Notes: generated by a model not told the origin, from the letters alone. A stretch of DNA of 64,000 bases from Anaerobium acetethylicum (GCF_900096945.1 NZ_FMKA01000001.1:362291-426290), one strand, 5' to 3'; shown: positions 17,161 to 26,934, numbered from the stretch's first letter. Made by a program: numbers and translations.

Positions 17161-18414
17161 ATGAACAGTTCAAAAGACAGATTGACAAAGCTCGAAAAGT
17201 ACTGGATTTTATACGACATCGGAAATTCTGCATTTATTATGCTGATATCAACAATCATTCCTATCTATTTCAAAAATATTGCACAGGCCAACGGCGTTTC
17301 AGCCTCTGACTCCACTGCATACTGGGGTTATTCCATATCAATCGCCACTGTCATAGTTGCAATCCTCGGACCGATCTGCGGCACCCTGGCCGACACCCGT
17401 GGTTATAAGAAGCCCTTATTCGCACTCTTCATGATGCTCGGCGTTCTCGGATGTGCGGCCCTCGCAGTTCCGATGCCGTGGATTGCATTTCTGACAGTTT
17501 TTATAATTGCCAAAGTCGGAATATCATCCAGCTTCATATTCTACGATGCCATGCTCCCCGATATTACAACCGACGAACGCATGGACTCCATTTCCTCAAT
17601 GGGCTATGCATGGGGGTATATCGGAAGCTGTGTGCCTTTTACAATAAGCCTTCTTCTTATACTGAATGCCGGCAGTTTTTCGCTTACCACTTCAACTGCT
17701 ACCGGAATCGCCTTTATACTCAATGCGCTCTGGTGGTTTTTCGTAAGCCTGCCGCTTCTTAAGAACTATAAACAGACTTATTATGTGGAAGTTGAAAAAC
17801 ATGTCATAAAAAAAAGCTTCCGGCGTCTTGCATCTGTAATCAAGGATATCAAACCCCACAGGGAAATCTTCGCTTTCCTAATTGCCTTTTTCTTCTATAT
17901 TGATGGCGTCTATACCATTATTGAAATGGCAACCTCGTATGGAAAGGATGTCGGAATCAGCGACAACCAGCTGCTCTATGCCCTGCTGCTTACCCAGGTT
18001 GTAGCCTTCCCTTTCGCCCTGCTGTTCGGAAGGCTTTCCAAAAGCTTCAGGACAGAAAAACTGATCAGCATCTGCATAGCAGGCTATTTTGCAATTGCCC
18101 TGTTTGCCCTGCAGCTTAACCATGCATGGGAATTCTGGTTTCTGGCCGTATGCGTTGCCATGTTCCAGGGGGCCGTGCAGGCGCTGTCCCGTTCCTATTT
18201 TGCCAAGATCATCCCGAAAGAAAAATCGAGTGAATACTTCGGTTTCTTCGACATCTTCGGCAAGGGCGCTTCCTTTGCCGGAACGCTCACAATGGGCATC
18301 GCGACACAGGTATTCAACACCTCAAGGGCGGGCGTTGCTGTTATATCCATAATGTTCGTAATCGGATTTATTTTATTCAGGAGAGCTGTAGCCCTTAATA
18401 CTGCAAGGTCATAA
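17161..18414 (+). CDS. MFS transporter, UMF1/Atg22-like
   Basis: 417 residues with about 12 predicted membrane helices. The opening motif LEKYWILYDIGNSAFIMLIST and the DTRGYKKPLFALFM loop are typical of the UMF1 (Atg22-like) branch of the major facilitator superfamily. AGGAGG lies just upstream. Related fungal proteins export amino acids from the vacuole, but bacterial substrates are not known. It ends before a strong terminator. Confidence 0.85.
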   Translation: MNSSKDRLTKLEKYWILYDIGNSAFIMLISTIIPIYFKNIAQANGVSASDSTAYWGYSISIATVIVAILGPICGTLADTRGYKKPLFALFMMLGVLGCAALAVPMPWIAFLTVFIIAKVGISSSFIFYDAMLPDITTDERMDSISSMGYAWGYIGSCVPFTISLLLILNAGSFSLTTSTATGIAFILNALWWFFVSLPLLKNYKQTYYVEVEKHVIKKSFRRLASVIKDIKPHREIFAFLIAFFFYIDGVYTIIEMATSYGKDVGISDNQLLYALLLTQVVAFPFALLFGRLSKSFRTEKLISICIAGYFAIALFALQLNHAWEFWFLAVCVAMFQGAVQALSRSYFAKIIPKEKSSEYFGFFDIFGKGASFAGTLTMGIATQVFNTSRAGVAVISIMFVIGFILFRRAVALNTARS

Positions 18415-18478
18415 GGGCTTCAAATTTTTTATGGAATTTTTCACTCAGGAAATACTTCATTTACAGCCAGACAAAAAA

Positions 18479-18520
18479 GAGCGTAAGACTGCCGGACCGG
18501 CATGCCTTACGCCCTTTTTT
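18479..18520 (+). terminator. Terminator of the MFS gene
   Basis: Arms GCGTAAG and CTTACGC plus inner GCCGG/CCGGC, followed by six T residues (18515-18520). Confidence 0.85.
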
Positions 18521-18655
18521 AATTCATAGGAAATTCCTCAAATTTCCTATGAATTAAAACGCTCCGCGAGGATGCGCATGACGCACAAGAAGAATATGTC
18601 GCAAAAGCGACTGCGCGTCAGCGCGGGAGTTTCTCAAGCGAAACTCTTTGTTCTA
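18517..18655. repeat. Multi-hairpin palindromic element
   Basis: Directly after the terminator lies a perfect 19-bp inverted repeat (18517-18535 with 18541-18559, 5-base loop; the left four T are shared with the terminator). A chain of short hairpins follows: TGCG/CGCA (18573-18585), GTCGC/GCGAC with AAAA loop (18598-18611), GCGCG-type arms (18613-18625) and GAGTTTC/GAAACTC (18627-18646). No ORF. Pieces of it, mainly CCTATGA-n-TAAAA-CGCTCCGCG, recur in degenerate form near 25330-25375, 38585-38635 and 41729-41745. It looks like a dispersed clostridial repeat rather than a terminator of the converging exporter gene. Confidence 0.6.
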
Positions 18656-18666
18656 TAATTTGCTGC

Positions 18667-20238
18667 CTACTCTATACTCTCCATTCTCTCAAACAGGACA
18701 GATGCCCCCAATGCGGCAATCAGGGTGCCTGCTCCGCTCATTAGGATTGCCAGAACAAATCCAGCTTCCACATTGATCAGCAGCGTGCCAATTACCGCTG
18801 CCGCTATGGAAATCCCCATAAAGAACATCTGCAGAAACATTTTTGTAAACCGCTTGAAAAGCATTGGCAGAACTTTGCCAAGAAAGGCCTCCACAAATAC
18901 AACCAGATAGAGCCTGTTCGCCTGTATAGATACATGAATCAAAATACACAGAAGAATCTGAAAGGCATTCAAGCCTAGAAAAATCCCCGCCGGCACCGCT
19001 ATCAGACAGCCGTCAACAAATGCCCTGATGTGTTCGACAAGTGTTGCATACCATAATTTCTTCATTGCCGTATCCGGAATCAGATAAGTATATGGATTCA
19101 TCAGTTCTTTTTCCCACTTCGTCGGATATCCGCTGAATAATACCGCAATATATGCGGACACACCTGGAATCACGAAAATACCGTACAGATCAACATCGTT
19201 CCTGGATGCAAAAAAGGCGATCGCGCAGCCCGCACCCAGACAGACAAGACTGAAAGGACTGAAAATGAAAAAACGGTTCTTCTTATACTCGAGCAGCTGC
19301 CTGTAAAATATGGCTTTTGCGTAACTTCCTTTGTATACGATATCTGCCTTTCTGTATTTCTTTTTCTTGCCGAACAGAAAAACTGCCTCTCCTTTTCTGG
19401 ATTTCTCAAGCACATTCGTATAATCCTCTGCAAAACTCATGGCGTCCTCATAATATGCCCCTGTGCATTTCATTTTCCATGCCAGTACGCCTAGTACAAA
19501 TGCCGTTATGCAGTATAGAACCGTGCATGCAACGTTCAGTGCGGTAGGACCCAGGAGCAGAAGCCTGATAAACGCTATGTTCCATCCTGCAAGCGGTACC
19601 ATCTGAAGAAAAGGATGATTCAGAAAAAGACTCACTATATTAAAGGAAGCATTTTCGGAATAGAAAAGGTAAAGACCAAACAGAACGAGAATGCCTAAAA
19701 TTCCAAATACACACCATCTTATGACTTTCGCCGTCTTTTCTCCGTCGCCTTCATTTCCATAAATCAGTACCATCATTGAAGCTTCCAGTACATTTTCCAC
19801 AGCAAATGCGAGGACAAAATATGCCACCATTATCCAGGCTGAGACATGGAACCAGAAAACCCCTGCAAAAGCAAGCAGCAGACTGAAGACGAATCCCATT
19901 ATATATTGCCTGATCTGACCGTACAGGAGCACAAGTTTCGGAGCCGCAGGCGATGTAAACACAAACTGGACATCACTGTTTTTGAACACAAGCCCTCTCC
20001 TTTTTGCATACGACAGCAGATTCATGGGAACCGTCATCAATGTGAAAAACGACAAGATCACAACCAGTCCTTTCGGGTTATCAAGCCCCATGTCAGTTAT
20101 CATCTCCGGCATCGCAAAGAGCATACCTGTAAGATAGCAGCCTGCGAGCACCAGATAAATATAAGTGACAGGTTTTTTAAGCGATCTTTTCAGACTGTTT
20201 CGGATTGACGCACGGTAGACATAGATTAAGCTCTCCAT
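18667..20238 (-). CDS. ABC exporter permease
   Basis: 523 residues with about 10-12 hydrophobic helices (for example TYIYLVLAGCYLTGMLFAMP, MGFVFSLLLAFAGVFWFH, FGILGILVLFGLYLFY) and a cytoplasmic central segment. It resembles the putative ABC exporter family and has no ATPase domain. The start overlaps the end of the ATPase gene by 13 bases, so the two form a transporter. Substrate unknown. Confidence 0.8.
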   Translation of the reverse strand: MESLIYVYRASIRNSLKRSLKKPVTYIYLVLAGCYLTGMLFAMPEMITDMGLDNPKGLVVILSFFTLMTVPMNLLSYAKRRGLVFKNSDVQFVFTSPAAPKLVLLYGQIRQYIMGFVFSLLLAFAGVFWFHVSAWIMVAYFVLAFAVENVLEASMMVLIYGNEGDGEKTAKVIRWCVFGILGILVLFGLYLFYSENASFNIVSLFLNHPFLQMVPLAGWNIAFIRLLLLGPTALNVACTVLYCITAFVLGVLAWKMKCTGAYYEDAMSFAEDYTNVLEKSRKGEAVFLFGKKKKYRKADIVYKGSYAKAIFYRQLLEYKKNRFFIFSPFSLVCLGAGCAIAFFASRNDVDLYGIFVIPGVSAYIAVLFSGYPTKWEKELMNPYTYLIPDTAMKKLWYATLVEHIRAFVDGCLIAVPAGIFLGLNAFQILLCILIHVSIQANRLYLVVFVEAFLGKVLPMLFKRFTKMFLQMFFMGISIAAAVIGTLLINVEAGFVLAILMSGAGTLIAALGASVLFERMESIE

Positions 20239-20933
20239 TGTTCTTCACCGCCCGTAATCCCGAAAAAGAGCTCATCCAGAGCCTTGCCCTTGGCATCCTC
20301 TTTCGTATATTCGCCTATGATCGTTCCTTCTTCCATCACAAACATGACATCCCAAAGCTCTTCTACCATTTCAAGCATATGGGTACTTATCAGGACCGTC
20401 ACTCCGTCCGATTTAAGTTCACCAATCACGTTCTTGAGTTCCTTGATTGCCATTGGATCAAGCCCTACCATCGGCTCATCAAAAAGAATAACCCTTGGCT
20501 TGATCAGCAGGGCACAGCATATGCTGACCTTCTGCATCATCCCCTTGGAAAGTTCATTTCCAAGCTTATCCTGCTTGTCCCTGAGTTCAAAACGCTCTAA
20601 CAGCGCGTCTATCTCTTCTTCCGTGACGTCCAGGGCATATGCCTGTTTCACATAGTTCATATGCTCTCTCACCGTCAGCATCTCAAACATCGCCGGAATT
20701 TCCGGCACATAGGCAAAGACCCTTTTTGCATTCACATCTCTGGCCGGCATGCCTTCAATTCTGACGTCACCGGTGAACCTCAGCAGACCGGCGATACTTT
20801 TAATGATGGTTGATTTTCCTGCGCCGTTTGGCCCAAGCAGTATCCCGACAGTTCCGTTTTCAAGCGAAAACCCTACATCCTTCACCGCAACAATCTTACC
20901 GTATTTTTTTACCAAATTCCTAACTTCAAGCAT
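20226..20933 (-). CDS. ABC transporter ATP-binding protein (exporter type)
   Basis: 235 residues with Walker A GPNGAGKST, Q-loop region AYVPEIPAMFEML, signature LSKGMMQKVSICCALL, Walker B VILFDEPMVGLDP and the H-loop STHMLEM. The CcmA/YtrB-like short form is typical of exporters. A promoter overlapped by a palindrome lies upstream (20957-20985). Confidence 0.88.
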   Translation of the reverse strand: MLEVRNLVKKYGKIVAVKDVGFSLENGTVGILLGPNGAGKSTIIKSIAGLLRFTGDVRIEGMPARDVNAKRVFAYVPEIPAMFEMLTVREHMNYVKQAYALDVTEEEIDALLERFELRDKQDKLGNELSKGMMQKVSICCALLIKPRVILFDEPMVGLDPMAIKELKNVIGELKSDGVTVLISTHMLEMVEELWDVMFVMEEGTIIGEYTKEDAKGKALDELFFGITGGEEQWRA

Positions 20934-20956
20934 CTCTTGTCCCCCTTGTCAACGCT

Positions 20957-20985
20957 TATATAATTGTACTAGTATCCTAATACAA
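20957..20985 (-). promoter_or_regulatory. Promoter and GntR/YtrA-like operator of the ABC exporter
   Basis: On the minus strand TTGTAT-17-TATATA. The palindrome TTGTACTAG-TATC-CTAATACAA (20964-20985, 8 of 9 arm positions paired) covers the -35 and spacer. Such TACTA/TAGTA arms resemble operators of YtrA-type GntR regulators that control similar exporters; no such regulator is encoded in this window. Confidence 0.45.
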
Positions 20986-21076
20986 TCATATAATTTAGTT
21001 AAATATTTGTCAAGAGATGTTTTGTATATATATGGAAACTTTTTTTGTTTATACCTGATCCTATGACTGCTCCGGT

Positions 21077-21772
21077 CTAAGCTCTGCTGATTTCAGGCTG
21101 TACGGAAGCATTTTTTGACACGATCTCGCCTTCTTTTTTGAATATGCTGTTTTTAGGCACGAATCCTCTTACACTGGAAAGCGGATATATATTGCTGTTT
21201 CGTCCAACAATAGTACCCGGATTCAGAACGGAATTACATCCCACCTCTACATTATCTCCAAGCATCGCACCGAACTTCTTGAGCTGTGTGCCAATCTGCA
21301 TATCCTTCATTTTGACTGTTACAAGGGTCTTATCCGACTTTACATTGGAAGTGATTGAGCCTGCTCCCATATGAGCCTTGTATCCCAGAATAGAATCGCC
21401 TACATAGTTATAATGCGGGACCTGCACCTTATTGAAAAGCACAACATTCTTCAGCTCAGTCGAATTTCCAACTACCGCACCTTCTCCCACTATTGCATTT
21501 CCCCTGATGAATGCGCAATGGCGGATTTCAGCATCTTTTCCTATTATAGCAGGACCATGGATATATGCAGACGGAGCGACTTTTGCTGTTTTTGCTATCC
21601 ATATATTTTCTTCCCTTACTTCGTATTCTTCAGGACTCAGTGTTGCTCCCAATTCAAGGATGAAACTTCCAATTTCAGGAAGTACCTCCCAGGGATAGCT
21701 TTTTCCTTCAAATAATTCCCTGGCGATCGTCTGATCTAAATCAAATAAATTCTGGATTTTCAACTGTTCCAT
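21077..21772 (-). CDS. Left-handed beta-helix protein (UDP-GlcNAc pyrophosphorylase C-terminal-like)
   Basis: 231 residues. After a 60-residue N-terminal part come hexapeptide repeats (AKVAPSAYIHGPAIIGKDAEI, AFIRGNAIVGEGAVVG, GTIVGRNSNIYP) typical of a left-handed beta helix as in the GlmU acyltransferase half. The nucleotidyltransferase half is absent, so it cannot make UDP-sugar by itself. The region YVGDSILGYKAHMGAGSITSN matches the GlmU-type acyltransferase site, so acetyl-CoA use is possible. It lies 44 bases downstream of topB. Confidence 0.75.
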   Translation of the reverse strand: MEQLKIQNLFDLDQTIARELFEGKSYPWEVLPEIGSFILELGATLSPEEYEVREENIWIAKTAKVAPSAYIHGPAIIGKDAEIRHCAFIRGNAIVGEGAVVGNSTELKNVVLFNKVQVPHYNYVGDSILGYKAHMGAGSITSNVKSDKTLVTVKMKDMQIGTQLKKFGAMLGDNVEVGCNSVLNPGTIVGRNSNIYPLSSVRGFVPKNSIFKKEGEIVSKNASVQPEISRA

Positions 21773-21816
21773 ACAATTCTCCCTCTTTCTCTGTTTCCAT
21801 ATTTATGTCAAAACGG

Positions 21817-23808
21817 TTATTTGTAATTTACCGCCAGACTGTCAAAGCTTTTCAATAGTGCATGCTGATTATTCAGGTTCAGGACCCCATGCGTCCTTCC
21901 TCCAACAAATTTTTCCAGTTTTTCCATGTATTCATCAGGAGTTATATCCCCGTCTGCGACATAGGTGAGACCTTTTTCCCAGCTGGCAGTCAGTTCGGGA
22001 TTCAGCAGCGATCTGACCGAAGCGTTCACCACATCATAAATCATGTCTCCAAGCTGTGTCGGAGATATCATCTGGGTTTTGCTGTTCAGGGAAATGTATT
22101 TTATGTTTACAAGCTTTTTCAGGATCTCAGCCCTTGTGGCGCTCGTTCCGATACCGCTTCCCTTGATCTGTGCTCTGAGCTCATCGTCCTCTATCAGCTG
22201 TCCCGCATTCTCCATTGCAAGAATCATCGAACCGGAATTATAACGTTTCGGTGGAGATGTCTCTCCCTCCTTGACATACATATCCCTGACCGGAAGTTCC
22301 GAACCTTTTTTCAGCGATTTCAGTATATTCATGAAGGCCTCATCGCATTTTGCGTCATCCCCATCCTGATCCTCCGCTTTCTTCTTGTCAAAGGAGTTGC
22401 CGGTCACTTTCAGATATCCCTCATCAGCCAGGACCTTAAAATTGGCAAAAAAGCTTTCCCCTTTCACCTTCGTCACGACACTGACTTTCTGATAGACTGC
22501 AGCCGGATAGAAGATGCTTAGAAATCTTCTTGCGATCAGCTCGTAAATCTGAGCAGATGTTGGAGAAAGGCTCCTGAGGGCATTCATCCCCTGGCCTGTC
22601 GGAATGATCGCATAATGGTCTGTAATCTGTTTGTCGTTGACATATCTGGTCTTCTCGATATTCTTATAATTTCCCGAATCGAGCACCTCGGATGCGAATT
22701 CCGATACCAGCGAAAAATTCTTAAGACCGCCTATATTTTTTTGTATTTCCTTCGCTACTGCAGTTGACAGGACCCTTGCATCCGTCCTCGGATAGGTGAC
22801 CATCTTTTTTTCATACAACTCCTGCACCACTTTCAGTGTCTCATCAGGGCTGATCTTAAACAGCCTCGAGCAGTCATTCTGAAGTTCAGCCAAATTAAAA
22901 AGAAGCGGAGGGTTCTTGTTTTCCCTCTTTTTTTCTATCGATTCTATGACTGAAATAACCGGCTGTTCGGAGGTAAGCGTCTGAATGAGCTCCTCCGCCT
23001 TTTCTCTTTCCTTGAATCCGTTCTCCTTATAAAGGTCTCTTGATTCAAAATACCTGGAACCGGCTACGGCTTTCCATTCCGCCTCAAACTCCCTGCCTTC
23101 ACAGTCAAGTCCGGCCAGGACTCTGAAAAACGGAGTCTTGACGAATTCCCTGATTTCTCTCTCTCTTCGGACCACCATACCCAGCACGCATGTCATTACC
23201 CTGCCTACCGAAAGTACTGTTCTGTCTGTTTTCAGATATTTCGATATGGTATTTCCGTATTTCAGGGTCAGCAGCCTTGAAAAATTGATCCCCATCAGGT
23301 AATCCTCTTTTGCCCTCAGATAAGCCGCTGCCGAAAGGTTATCATATTCCGCAAGATCCTTGGCATTCTCCACGCCCCTTAGTATCTCATCTTCGGTCTG
23401 TGAGTCGATCCATACCCTTTTCCTTTTCTTGTTTTTCACACCCGCCATCTGTTCAACAAGACGGTATATGTATTCCCCTTCGCGTCCGGAGTCAGTACAG
23501 ACATAGATCATATCGACATCCTCGCGGTTCATAAGCCCGCTTACAGTATCGAACTGTTTTTTGACGTTCGGAATCACTTCATATTTAAACTCCTTCGGAA
23601 GAAACGGAAGAGTCGACAGACTCCATCTCTTCAGTGAAGGATCATAGGCTTCAGGATAGCTCATGGTGACCAGGTGGCCTACGCACCAGGTCACAATCGC
23701 CTGGTCTGCTTCTATATAGCCGTCCCGTCTTCTGGTATCCAGCTTCAGCGCTTTTGCGAATTCCTGTGCAACGCTTGGCTTTTCTGCTATGTATAATGAT
23801 TTGGACAT
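21817..23808 (-). CDS. topB: DNA topoisomerase III
   Basis: 663 residues. Toprim domain with IAEKPSVAQ at the N-terminus and the acidic DSGREGEYIYRL motif; active-site tyrosine in MVTYPRTDAR around residue 340. No C-terminal zinc fingers, consistent with the topo III branch. It relaxes and decatenates DNA and is often carried twice in clostridia, so other copies may exist. The site before the ATG is weak (AAAG). Confidence 0.9.
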   Translation of the reverse strand: MSKSLYIAEKPSVAQEFAKALKLDTRRRDGYIEADQAIVTWCVGHLVTMSYPEAYDPSLKRWSLSTLPFLPKEFKYEVIPNVKKQFDTVSGLMNREDVDMIYVCTDSGREGEYIYRLVEQMAGVKNKKRKRVWIDSQTEDEILRGVENAKDLAEYDNLSAAAYLRAKEDYLMGINFSRLLTLKYGNTISKYLKTDRTVLSVGRVMTCVLGMVVRREREIREFVKTPFFRVLAGLDCEGREFEAEWKAVAGSRYFESRDLYKENGFKEREKAEELIQTLTSEQPVISVIESIEKKRENKNPPLLFNLAELQNDCSRLFKISPDETLKVVQELYEKKMVTYPRTDARVLSTAVAKEIQKNIGGLKNFSLVSEFASEVLDSGNYKNIEKTRYVNDKQITDHYAIIPTGQGMNALRSLSPTSAQIYELIARRFLSIFYPAAVYQKVSVVTKVKGESFFANFKVLADEGYLKVTGNSFDKKKAEDQDGDDAKCDEAFMNILKSLKKGSELPVRDMYVKEGETSPPKRYNSGSMILAMENAGQLIEDDELRAQIKGSGIGTSATRAEILKKLVNIKYISLNSKTQMISPTQLGDMIYDVVNASVRSLLNPELTASWEKGLTYVADGDITPDEYMEKLEKFVGGRTHGVLNLNNQHALLKSFDSLAVNYK

Positions 23809-23915
23809 GTATTACCAACTTTCTTTTTTCTTATGCAGTTCTTTTTCTCTAACCGTTCAGAACCCCAATTCTGAATAGTTACCTTTTTCTTTAACATTCT
23901 AACATAAGGCATGGA

Positions 23916-23958
23916 TTTTGAAAAGGGGATGCAGCTCTGCTGCATCCCCTTTTCAAAA
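23916..23958 (-). terminator. Strong hairpin terminating asd
   Basis: Perfect 20-bp stem (23916-23935 with 23939-23958) with a 3-base loop. The outer A/T tracts lie inside the stem, so it can act in either orientation; it lies 55 bases after the asd stop and upstream of topB. Confidence 0.7.
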
Positions 23959-24012
23959 TACGTATCACTATTTAGGCCTGGCCTTTGCCGGCTAACGATT
24001 ATGAATCGCAGC

Positions 24013-25098
24013 CTATTTTACCTGTATATACCCCTGTGCTTTTAATAACTCGGCGATCAATACTGCTCCGCCTGCTGCTCCACGAACTGTGTTGTGTGAT
24101 AATCCTACGAATTTGTAATCGTAAACGATATCCTCTCTTAATCTTCCAAGGGTTATGCCCATTCCTTTTTCATAATCCCTGTCGAGTTTGGCCTGTGGCC
24201 TGTTGTCTTCTTCGAAGTATTTTATGAACTGTTTTGGTGCGCTTGGAAGTTCAAGTTCCTGAGGAAGCCCATTGAATTCAGCCCATGCTTTTAAGATTTC
24301 TTCTTTGGAAGGTTTCTTATCGAACGAAACGAATACTGCTGCTGTATGACCGTCTGAAACAGGAACCCTGATGCACTGTGTTGTGATTACAGGAGTGCTT
24401 GCTTTTACGATTTCTCCGTCTACAACCTTGCCCCAGATCCTTAACGGTTCCTGTTCGCTCTTTTCTTCTTCTCCACCGATATATGGAATGATATTGTCAA
24501 CCATTTCAGGCCAATCCTGGAAGTTCTTTCCGGCTCCTGAAATTGCCTGGTATGTAGTTGCAACAACTACCTTTGGTCCGAATTCTTTCAGTGCATGTAA
24601 TGCAGGTGTATAGCTCTGGATTGAGCAGTTCGGTTTAACCACGATAAATCCTCTTTCAGTGCCAAGGCGTTCCTTCTGTGCCGCAATCACTTCAAGATGT
24701 TCAGGATTCAATTCCGGAACAACCATCGGGACATCTTTTGTCCAACGGTGTGCACTGTTGTTTGAAACAACAGGAGTTTCTGTTTTTGCATAAGCTTCTT
24801 CGATTGCTTTGATCTCATCTTTTGTCATATCTACTGCGCTGAATACAAAATCTACTCCTGCAGCCACTTCTTCAACATCATTTACATTCTTTACGATTAA
24901 TCCTTTAACAGCTTCCGGCATTGGAGTAGTCATTTTCCAACGGCTTCCCACTGCTTCTTCATAAGTTTTTCCAGCTGATCTTGGGCTTGCTGCTACCGTA
25001 ACAACTTCAAACCATGGGTGGTTTTCCAATAATGAAACAAAACGCTGTCCTACCATACCTGTGCCGCCAAGAATACCTACTTTTAATTTCTGATCCAT
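24013..25098 (-). CDS. asd: Aspartate-semialdehyde dehydrogenase
   Basis: 361 residues with NADP-binding GGTGMVGQRF at the N-terminus, catalytic cysteine in VKPNCSIQSY and PVSDGHTAAVFVSF downstream. The length and motifs fit the archaeal/fungal-type branch rather than the short bacterial type. It makes aspartate semialdehyde for lysine, threonine, methionine and diaminopimelate. It stands alone between terminators with its own promoter. Confidence 0.93.
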   Translation of the reverse strand: MDQKLKVGILGGTGMVGQRFVSLLENHPWFEVVTVAASPRSAGKTYEEAVGSRWKMTTPMPEAVKGLIVKNVNDVEEVAAGVDFVFSAVDMTKDEIKAIEEAYAKTETPVVSNNSAHRWTKDVPMVVPELNPEHLEVIAAQKERLGTERGFIVVKPNCSIQSYTPALHALKEFGPKVVVATTYQAISGAGKNFQDWPEMVDNIIPYIGGEEEKSEQEPLRIWGKVVDGEIVKASTPVITTQCIRVPVSDGHTAAVFVSFDKKPSKEEILKAWAEFNGLPQELELPSAPKQFIKYFEEDNRPQAKLDRDYEKGMGITLGRLREDIVYDYKFVGLSHNTVRGAAGGAVLIAELLKAQGYIQVK

Positions 25099-25206
25099 GC
25101 TAAAATCTCCTCTTCACATTCTTATATTGATGATACCTGCACACGCAATATCCGGATATTTCCGCTGTGTGTTTTTGTATCGCGTACATTTGTCTTCCTG
25201 TTATGT

Positions 25207-25235
25207 ATAATAAACTATCTACATCAAAAAATCAA
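25207..25235 (-). promoter_or_regulatory. asd promoter
   Basis: On the minus strand TTGATT (25230-25235), 17-base spacer, TATTAT (25207-25212). The ~100-base leader has a CACAC/GTGTG hairpin but none of the conserved features of a lysine riboswitch. Bases 25236-25370 hold nothing else that I recognise beyond a degenerate repeat piece. Confidence 0.65.
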
Positions 25236-25369
25236 CTTGTTTTTTTATTTTGTACAATTCATCCATCTCTTTTCGTCAGCTCATGCAAATTCTGTCATTA
25301 TGCACAATTGCAGCCAAGAGTCTTAGTCGGCAGAGCGTTTTCTATCGCATAGGACAATCTGCTTATGAG

Positions 25370-25410
25370 ATAAAAAGAGCCGGCCGGTTGCAAAAGCAAC
25401 CGGCCGGCTC
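25370..25410 (-). terminator. argH terminator
   Basis: Perfect 15-bp GC-rich stem (25377-25391 with 25396-25410), AAAA loop, followed on the minus strand by TTTTT. Confidence 0.9.
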
Positions 25411-25440
25411 ATCGGAATGGTTCATCCCTGCGTCCGTGAT

Positions 25441-26835
25441 TTAGACACGGAACAGATGCTGATTTTCCGAAAGATATTTTTTATTTACTTCAATTACCTT
25501 TTCCATGGCTTCCTTACCAGGTGCACCGATGGTCATACGTTTTTCCACGCATGTTTTCAGACTGATCGCTTCGTAGATATCGTTTTCGAAAACAGGGCTG
25601 ATCGCCTTGTATTCTTCCAGGCTCATATCATCCAGGGCAATGTTCCTGCCAATGCAGAAAAGAACAAGCTGGCCGACAATGCCGTGGGCATCGCGGAATG
25701 GAACACCTTTGTTTACAAGATAATCTGCCGCATCAGTCGCATTTGTGAATCCGTTCTTTGCACTTGCTTCCATTGTCGTCTTATTGAACTTCATGGTAGC
25801 TGCCATTCCCGTAAAGAGAGCAAGGCATCCTTTTACCGTATCGATCGCATCAAATGTAAGTTCCTTGTCTTCCTGCATGTCCTTGTTGTATGCCAGCGGA
25901 AGCCCTTTCATTGTTGTAAGGATAGACATGAGGGCACCATATACGCGTCCCGTTTTTCCCCTGACAAGTTCTGCAATATCCGGATTCTTCTTCTGAGGCA
26001 TGATGCTGCTTCCGGTGCTGTATGCATCGTCAAGCTCCACAAAGCCATATTCGTTCGAATTCCAGATGATAATTTCTTCCGAAAATCTGCTAAGGTGCAT
26101 CATGATTGTGGAAAGGGCTGAAAGCAGCTCTATCACATAGTCCCTGTCTGCAACAGAATCCATGCTGTTCAGGGTAGGCCCGTCAAAGCCGAGAAGTTCT
26201 GCAGTATACTCCCTGTCAAGGGGGTAAGTAGTGCCTGCGAGGGCGCCCGAACCGATCGGCGAAACATTCATCCTTCTATATATGTCTGAAAGCCTTGAGC
26301 GGTCTCTCTTAAACATTTCAAAATAGGCCCCAAAATGGTGAGCCAGTGTAATAGGCTGGGCCTTCTGCAGATGCGTGAAGCCCGGCATATAGGTTTCTGT
26401 ATGCTCCTCCATTGTTTTGATCAGCGTATCCAGAAGCTCCTTTAAAAGACTGTCTATTTCAATCACTTCGTCCCTGGTATACAGCTTCATGTCAAGCGCA
26501 ACCTGGTCATTCCTGCTTCTTCCAGTATGCAGACGTTTACCCGGTTCCCCGATGCGCTCTATCAGAGTCGCCTCCACAAAGCTGTGGATATCCTCATATG
26601 TTTCTCCTATCTCAAGCGCGCCGCTCTCTATGTCTGATAAAATACCTTTCAGGCCGGCAACGATGGCCTCTTTGTCTTCATTTGAAAGTATCCCCTGCTT
26701 TGCAAGCATTGTTACATGGGCAATACTTCCTTCTATATCCTGTTTATAAAATTTCCTGTCAAAAGAAATTGATGCATTGAAATTGTGTACAAGCTGATTT
26801 GTTTCTTTTGTGAAGCGTCCGCCCCAAAGTTTCAT
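25441..26835 (-). CDS. argH: Argininosuccinate lyase
   Basis: 464 residues, full length. The superfamily signature [12 protein letters not shown] is present near residue 280, with [13 protein letters not shown] earlier. It splits argininosuccinate to arginine and fumarate. No argG or other arg gene is adjacent, so the pathway is scattered here. AAAGGGG precedes the ATG. It is bounded on both sides by terminators. Confidence 0.94.
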   Translation of the reverse strand: MKLWGGRFTKETNQLVHNFNASISFDRKFYKQDIEGSIAHVTMLAKQGILSNEDKEAIVAGLKGILSDIESGALEIGETYEDIHSFVEATLIERIGEPGKRLHTGRSRNDQVALDMKLYTRDEVIEIDSLLKELLDTLIKTMEEHTETYMPGFTHLQKAQPITLAHHFGAYFEMFKRDRSRLSDIYRRMNVSPIGSGALAGTTYPLDREYTAELLGFDGPTLNSMDSVADRDYVIELLSALSTIMMHLSRFSEEIIIWNSNEYGFVELDDAYSTGSSIMPQKKNPDIAELVRGKTGRVYGALMSILTTMKGLPLAYNKDMQEDKELTFDAIDTVKGCLALFTGMAATMKFNKTTMEASAKNGFTNATDAADYLVNKGVPFRDAHGIVGQLVLFCIGRNIALDDMSLEEYKAISPVFENDIYEAISLKTCVEKRMTIGAPGKEAMEKVIEVNKKYLSENQHLFRV

Positions 26836-26903
26836 ATTCAGTTCCCCTTTTCTTCCTGTATTTTTATATAATATCTCTGGTTTTTAATTATAACATCATA
26901 TTC

Positions 26904-26934
26904 AAAAAAAGAAAGTCCTTAATTCAAGGACTTT
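26904..26934 (-). terminator. queH terminator overlapping its stop
   Basis: Stem AAGTCCTT/AAGGACTT (26913-26920 with 26926-26933) with a 5-base loop that contains the queH stop region, followed on the minus strand by a T run (26904-26910). Confidence 0.8.

Noticed and set aside
25099..25206. Possible lysine riboswitch in the asd leader
   Set aside because: The leader is about 100 bases, far too short for the lysine aptamer, and only one simple hairpin is seen.
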